Assembly (NCBI GenBank): GCA_946543465.1
Contig: CAMNLR010000133.1
Coordinates: 1-9,340 of the forward strand
Source of the DNA: CAG-791 sp002390025
GTDB lineage: Bacteria > Bacillota > Clostridia > Lachnospirales > Lachnospiraceae
Direction of reading: 5' to 3'
DNA length: 9,340 nt
Position 1 is the first letter of the stretch. Each line of letters opens with the position of its first letter. Positions 6,225-9,340 of the stretch are shown here, one piece after another. The notes under the pieces were generated by a model. The model was not told the DNA's origin and made no database searches. It worked only from the letters and a program-made list of their open reading frames with translations. The position numbers and the translations under genes are program-made.

Positions 6225-7520
6225 ATGATAGTAACAATAGCTCCATCAGCGGCAGAAGGCCGGATCCAGGCACCGCCCTCCAAGAGCATGGCTCACCGCC
6301 TGCTCATCTGTGCGGGATTGTCTGCAGGCACCAGCGTGATTTCCAATGTGGATCTTTCTGATGACATTATGGCCACGCTGGACTGCCTCCGCGCACTCGG
6401 CGCCGGGGTCACCTGCGAAGATTCCCGCGTGATCATCCACGGGATCGACCCCGGACGGGTCTCTCATCCTGCAGTTCTCCCCTGCAGGGAATGCGGCAGC
6501 AGTCTCCGGTTTCTGATCCCTGTCTGCCTGCTGAGCGGACAGGAGAACATCCTGACCGGCAGCAGCAGTCTCTTCAAAAGGCCTCTCAGTGTTTATGAGG
6601 ATATCTGCAGAGAGCAGAATCTCCGTTTTGAAAAGAAGGAAAAAAGCCTCTCTGTCGCAGGAAGGCTGTCGGCAGGTCAATATGTGATCCCGGGCAATAT
6701 CAGCAGCCAGTTTGTCAGCGGACTGCTCTTTGCGCTGCCCCTTCTGGAGGAAGACAGCACGATCCGTCTGCTCCCGCCCATAGAGAGCAGGCCCTATATC
6801 GATATGACGCTGCATGCACTTGCGCAGTTCGGCATCAGAGCTGCTGTCGAACCTGTCATTGCAGCTGCTGCCGCACCGGCAGATGGAAAGGAAGCCGGCT
6901 CCCTGAGCAGGCTCCCGGCTGACGCAGGCTCCCTTCCGGTTGAGATCCGTGTTCCGGGCAGGCAGAGGTACGCGCCCCGGAATCTGGAGGTCGAAGGGGA
7001 CTATTCCAGCGCGGCTTTTTTTGAAGCACTTACTCTTCTGGGGGGCCGTGTAGAGGTGGACGGACTGAAGGAAGACAGTCTGCAGGGAGACAGAATCTTT
7101 CGAAAGTATTTCTCACAGCTGCAGAAAGGCTTTGCGGATGTGGATCTGTCAGACTGCCCTGATCTGGGGCCTGTCCTCATGGCTGCGGCAGCAGCACTGC
7201 ACGGCGGCAGATTCAGGGGAACCAGGCGCCTTGCCTACAAGGAAAGTGACCGGGGAGCCGCCATGAAGCAGGAGCTGGGCCGGATGAATGTCCGGGTGGA
7301 TGTGTCGGAGAACGAGATCCTTGTCTGCCCGGGTATAAGCCGTCCCCGGGAGATCCTGGACGGACATAATGATCACCGGATCGTCATGTCTCTGGCTGTC
7401 CTGCTCTCCCTGACAGGGGGCTCGATCCGCGGTGCGGAAGCTGTCGAAAAAAGCCTGCCGGATTTTTTCGACAGGCTGAAGAAACTGGGGATTCATATTT
7501 CTTTTTTGAACGGAAATTAA
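6225..7520 (+). CDS. aroA: 3-phosphoshikimate 1-carboxyvinyltransferase (EPSP synthase)
   Basis: This 431-residue enzyme transfers the enolpyruvyl group of PEP to shikimate 3-phosphate, the sixth pathway step. Seen: PPSKSMAHR (17-25), ECGSSLRF (89-96, PEP-binding loop), LFKRPL (116-121), GNISSQF (157-163), GDYSSAAFF (258-266), CPDLGP with catalytic Asp313, YKESDR (338-343) and HNDHR (381-385). The start is the ATG at 6225, with GGGGAA 5 nt upstream. An ATG overlapping the aroK stop (6177, ATGA) would add 16 residues unlike the family and lacks a good ribosome site. The gap to aroE-aroK is 44 bp. Odd: a stretch rich in Ala, Pro and Gly at residues 211-238 extends the hinge before VEIRVPG and is encoded by repeated GGCTCCC units. 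The loop reads Gly-Ser-Ser where Escherichia coli has Gly-Thr-Ala, and Phe where it has Pro101. Confidence 0.96.
   Translation: MIVTIAPSAAEGRIQAPPSKSMAHRLLICAGLSAGTSVISNVDLSDDIMATLDCLRALGAGVTCEDSRVIIHGIDPGRVSHPAVLPCRECGSSLRFLIPVCLLSGQENILTGSSSLFKRPLSVYEDICREQNLRFEKKEKSLSVAGRLSAGQYVIPGNISSQFVSGLLFALPLLEEDSTIRLLPPIESRPYIDMTLHALAQFGIRAAVEPVIAAAAAPADGKEAGSLSRLPADAGSLPVEIRVPGRQRYAPRNLEVEGDYSSAAFFEALTLLGGRVEVDGLKEDSLQGDRIFRKYFSQLQKGFADVDLSDCPDLGPVLMAAAAALHGGRFRGTRRLAYKESDRGAAMKQELGRMNVRVDVSENEILVCPGISRPREILDGHNDHRIVMSLAVLLSLTGGSIRGAEAVEKSLPDFFDRLKKLGIHISFLNGN
7441..7474 (+). repeat. Perfect 12-bp inverted repeat inside the 3' end of aroA
   Basis: CTGTCGAAAAAA (7441-7452) and TTTTTTCGACAG (7463-7474) pair perfectly around a 10-nt loop, 46 bp before the aroA stop codon. 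It encodes the conserved VEKSLPDFFDR segment, so part of the symmetry may come from codon choice. No terminator-like T-tract follows the second arm. Confidence 0.6.
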
Positions 7521-7547
7521 CGCGGCTGTTTCCTGTGAGACAGAGCG
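7521..7547 (+). terminator. Weak candidate terminator after aroA
   Basis: Immediately after the aroA stop, CTGTTTC (7526-7532) pairs with GAGACAG (7537-7543) with one wobble and a 4-nt loop, extended outward by CGC/GCG. It is followed by a pyrimidine-rich run (TTACTTTCCTTT), not by a clean T-tract. It may end the aro operon, or the operon may read through. Confidence 0.35.
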
Positions 7548-7578
7548 TGGTTACTTTCCTTTCAAAACGGAAAAGTCC

Positions 7579-7600
7579 CTTATTTTGGGCTTATTTTGGG
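7579..7600 (+). repeat. Tandem 11-bp direct repeat
   Basis: CTTATTTTGGG occurs twice without a gap (7579-7589 and 7590-7600) in the 175-bp gap after aroA. It looks like a small slippage duplication or a paired binding site. No promoter can be placed here with confidence; TAATAG at 7603-7608 lies 17 nt after a TTATTT but the match is weak. Confidence 0.7.
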
Positions 7601-7644
7601 GGTAATAGTAAGGATTTTTCGAACTGTTGTGGTTTGGTTGGGAC

Positions 7645-7674
7645 GCATTCAGTTCAGGAACTGCCTGAGAATGC
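7645..7674 (+). promoter_or_regulatory. Nested inverted repeats upstream of the small membrane-protein gene
   Basis: GCATTC (7645-7650) and GAATGC (7669-7674) enclose TCAGG (7654-7658) and CCTGA (7664-7668), an 11-bp stem with a 3-nt bulge. A competing palindrome, CAGTTC-AG-GAACTG (7650-7663), uses the same bases. It sits 21 bp before the start codon and just ahead of the ribosome site (7681-7687), so it may be an operator or a translation-control hairpin. The role is inference. Confidence 0.45.
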
Positions 7675-7695
7675 CTGATCAAAGGAGATTGTAAA

Positions 7696-7923
7696 ATGTC
7701 ATCACATGGAAAAAAGATGCTTGCGCCGGTGATCATCACGATCCTGTTTCTACTCTATCTGCTCATCTATGCGGTGATGCTGGCGAAGGTTGTCGTGGCA
7801 GAACCCCTGGCGCTCATACTTGCAATCCCGCTTGTACTGCTTGGGGTCGGTATGGTTTATGTGTTGTTTGCCCGGATTCGGGAGATAAGGAGCGGTGAAG
7901 AAGATGATCTTGACAACTACTGA
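7696..7923 (+). CDS. Small two-helix membrane protein, function unknown
   Basis: A 75-residue protein I do not recognise by family. Residues 9-31 (LAPVIITILFLLYLLIYAVMLAK starts here) and 36-58 are strongly hydrophobic and should form a transmembrane hairpin. A basic segment (ARIREIR) and a short acidic tail (EEDDLDNY) follow, which by the positive-inside rule would be cytoplasmic. AAAGGAG stands 8 nt before the ATG. Its 3' end overlaps the following YbjQ-family gene by 20 bp, so the two are translationally coupled and may work together at the membrane. No signal peptidase site or catalytic motif is visible. Confidence 0.8.
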   Translation: MSSHGKKMLAPVIITILFLLYLLIYAVMLAKVVVAEPLALILAIPLVLLGVGMVYVLFARIREIRSGEEDDLDNY

Positions 7924-8218
7924 AATGATCTGCGGAAAAGAACTTGAGATGCTCGGACTGGTCAAGGGGAGCACGATTCAGACGGTAAATGCTGTCCGGG
8001 ATATCGGGGCCGGCCTGAAGACACTGGTGGGCGGAGAACTGACAAAATACAACGAAATGATGAATGATGCCAGGGCTCTTGCAACAAAGCGCATGGTCGG
8101 GGAGGCAGAGGCAATGGGTGCAGATGCAATCGTAGCTGTCCGCTACAGCTCAGCTTCCGTCATGCAGAGTGCAGCAGAGGTGATGGCATACGGCACGGCA
8201 GTGAGGTTCAAAAACTGA
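7904..8218 (+). CDS. YbjQ-family protein (putative heavy-metal-binding domain)
   Basis: A 104-residue protein of the YbjQ/PF01906 family, small soluble proteins that form ring-like oligomers and whose function is not established. Seen: the N-terminus ILTTTEMICGKEL, the central GAGLKTLVGGELTKYNEMMNDAR (about 34-56; conserved GGE..Y), and ATKRMVGEAEAMGADAIVAVRY, the usual helix followed by GADAIVxVRY. The start is the ATG at 7904, which matches the usual MILTTTE beginning and has AAGGAG 11 nt upstream. A GTG at 7895 is only 2 nt from that site and was rejected. The gene overlaps the preceding membrane-protein gene by 20 bp. The metal-binding label is a family name, not something the sequence proves: only one Cys is present. 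Confidence 0.9.
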   Translation: MILTTTEMICGKELEMLGLVKGSTIQTVNAVRDIGAGLKTLVGGELTKYNEMMNDARALATKRMVGEAEAMGADAIVAVRYSSASVMQSAAEVMAYGTAVRFKN

Positions 8219-8245
8219 TTTTTTTACGGCTGGAAAGGAAATACT

Positions 8246-9334
8246 ATGGAAAAATATACTGAATTGGAACAGGCGCTGCGTGACCCGTCACTTGTCATAA
8301 TAACGGACAATATAGCCTCACAGACAGAACTCAACCAGATTTACGTCAAATATAAAACCCTTCCGAAAAAACAGAGACGGTTCTCCAACTATTACTCAAA
8401 CGAATTCCTGGGTCATACTGTACCGGAAATGTATGTCCTTGTAAGGAATAAACTGATCGCTGAAACCAATATCTTTGAGGACATGCAGCTGCCCAGCGAT
8501 AAATATGTGGTTTCGGAACCGGATCTCTACTACAAGGAAGAGAGTTTCAATTCCGGCAATACAAATATTTGTTTTATTCTCGGTCATTCGGGGAGCGGAA
8601 AATCCCAGATGGCAAGAACCCTTGAGGGAGATGCAATAGATCATATCGAGCTCGACGACCTGCTTCTGGTCAAAGACCATTTCACAATAGATGATCTGAA
8701 GGGCTATTCTGATATGTTCTACAGTTTCTTCAGCGGTGAAGGGGCAAAATACTATATCGGTGCAGAGGAGAGAAACAGCATTCCCAAGGAAGAATATGAA
8801 GATAAGCTGTTTATAGACTTCGTTAAGTTCGCATTTGATTATTCAAAGCAGCACCGGGAAAAGAAATTTATCGTAGAGGGAATCTGGATCTACCTCTATT
8901 TCGATGACCCTTCCCTGTTTGAGGAGTATGCGGTTTTCATCAAGGGAACATCTTTCCTCAAGTCCAAAATCCGTGCCATGAAAAGGGAGATGCAGAGAGA
9001 CAAGGAAACTCTGCAGGACAGGAAGCTGATGTTTGGAAGAGAGACCAGAAACTATCTTCTTGATGAGGATAAGATCGATATCTACCGCAGCTATTATGGT
9101 GATAAAGCCGAAACAATTTTCAGAGAAGAGACAGATGAAACCGCCAAAAAACGTGAAGAAGTGATCAACGAGATGAAGAGCGTCGACAAATGTTTCGTGG
9201 ACGGCGACGTAGACGGAATAAGGGCGATCATGAAAAAAGCGGAAGCGAATACCGAATTATCCAAGTGGAATAAAATGAGGATCATCAATGAATGCAAATC
9301 AGCTCTGCTCGACCTTCATGTACTTCCCATATAA
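8246..9334 (+). CDS. P-loop NTPase/kinase-like protein with an unknown N-terminal domain
   Basis: A 362-residue soluble protein. The core is a P-loop fold: Walker A GHSGSGKS (113-120) after strand ICFIL, then HIELDDLLL (133-141) with Asp137-Asp138, FIVEGIWIYLYF (208-219) as a probable Walker-B-like strand, and a KGTSFLKSKIRAMKRE helix (233-248) with basic residues like a kinase lid. This layout resembles small-molecule or nucleotide kinases of the AAA_17/AAA_33 type; I cannot name the substrate. Residues 1-105 match no domain I recognise and contain a polar, aromatic-rich stretch (about 45-70). The C-terminus (about 285-362) is helical and charged. AAAGGAA precedes the ATG by about 6 nt. The gene is visibly richer in A+T than the aro genes, which may indicate separate acquisition. 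It follows ybjQ by 27 bp and may be transcribed with it. Confidence 0.72.
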   Translation: MEKYTELEQALRDPSLVIITDNIASQTELNQIYVKYKTLPKKQRRFSNYYSNEFLGHTVPEMYVLVRNKLIAETNIFEDMQLPSDKYVVSEPDLYYKEESFNSGNTNICFILGHSGSGKSQMARTLEGDAIDHIELDDLLLVKDHFTIDDLKGYSDMFYSFFSGEGAKYYIGAEERNSIPKEEYEDKLFIDFVKFAFDYSKQHREKKFIVEGIWIYLYFDDPSLFEEYAVFIKGTSFLKSKIRAMKREMQRDKETLQDRKLMFGRETRNYLLDEDKIDIYRSYYGDKAETIFREETDETAKKREEVINEMKSVDKCFVDGDVDGIRAIMKKAEANTELSKWNKMRIINECKSALLDLHVLPI

Positions 9335-9340
9335 AAGAAT

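Noticed and set aside
8198..8225. Terminator after the ybjQ gene
   Set aside because: A run of seven T is present, but only a 4-bp stem can be drawn before it.

Overview
The window looks like chromosomal DNA from a Gram-positive gut-type anaerobe, most likely a Clostridia/Lachnospiraceae member. The reasons are AGGAGG-type ribosome sites, a MelA-like family 4 glycosidase under a divergent TetR-type regulator, a chorismate synthase with a GGGHFSGR-type signature, a fused AroE-AroK protein and a P-loop protein of a kind I associate with gut Firmicutes. The organism call is inference from gene style; no rRNA or tRNA gene is present to fix it.

Layout. Positions 1-69 look like the right end of an IS200/IS605-type (TnpB) transposon: two GNRA-capped hairpins, then a long imperfect palindrome ending in TTCAC, as expected for the 3' part of an omega RNA. 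The tnpB gene would lie upstream of the window. Next is a TetR/AcrR-type regulator on the minus strand (166-687) with a near-consensus promoter. It is divergent from a GH4 alpha-galactosidase/alpha-glucosidase (937-2364), and the gap between them holds inverted repeats. A strong terminator (2409-2453) closes the GH4 unit. Between it and the next operon is a 60-codon minus-strand remnant of a HAD hydrolase, in which the first catalytic motif is joined in frame to what looks like the C-terminal tail.

Positions 2806-7520 hold a probable operon on the plus strand: a ComB-family (2-phosphosulfolactate phosphatase-like) protein, aroC, a fused aroE-aroK, and aroA. Together AroE, AroK, AroA and AroC carry out the last four steps of the shikimate pathway, from 3-dehydroshikimate to chorismate. 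The DAHP synthase, dehydroquinate synthase and dehydroquinase genes are not here. The ComB-like protein is the odd member, since coenzyme M synthesis is not expected in such an organism.

After a 175-bp gap with a direct repeat and nested hairpins come two short overlapping genes, a two-helix membrane protein and a YbjQ-family protein. Last is a 362-residue P-loop protein with an N-terminal region of unknown function. I see no CRISPR array, tRNA, rRNA or phage gene. The least explained items are the truncated TnpB/omega-RNA end, the collapsed HAD gene, the ComB-like operon leader with an apparent central insertion, and the final P-loop protein.
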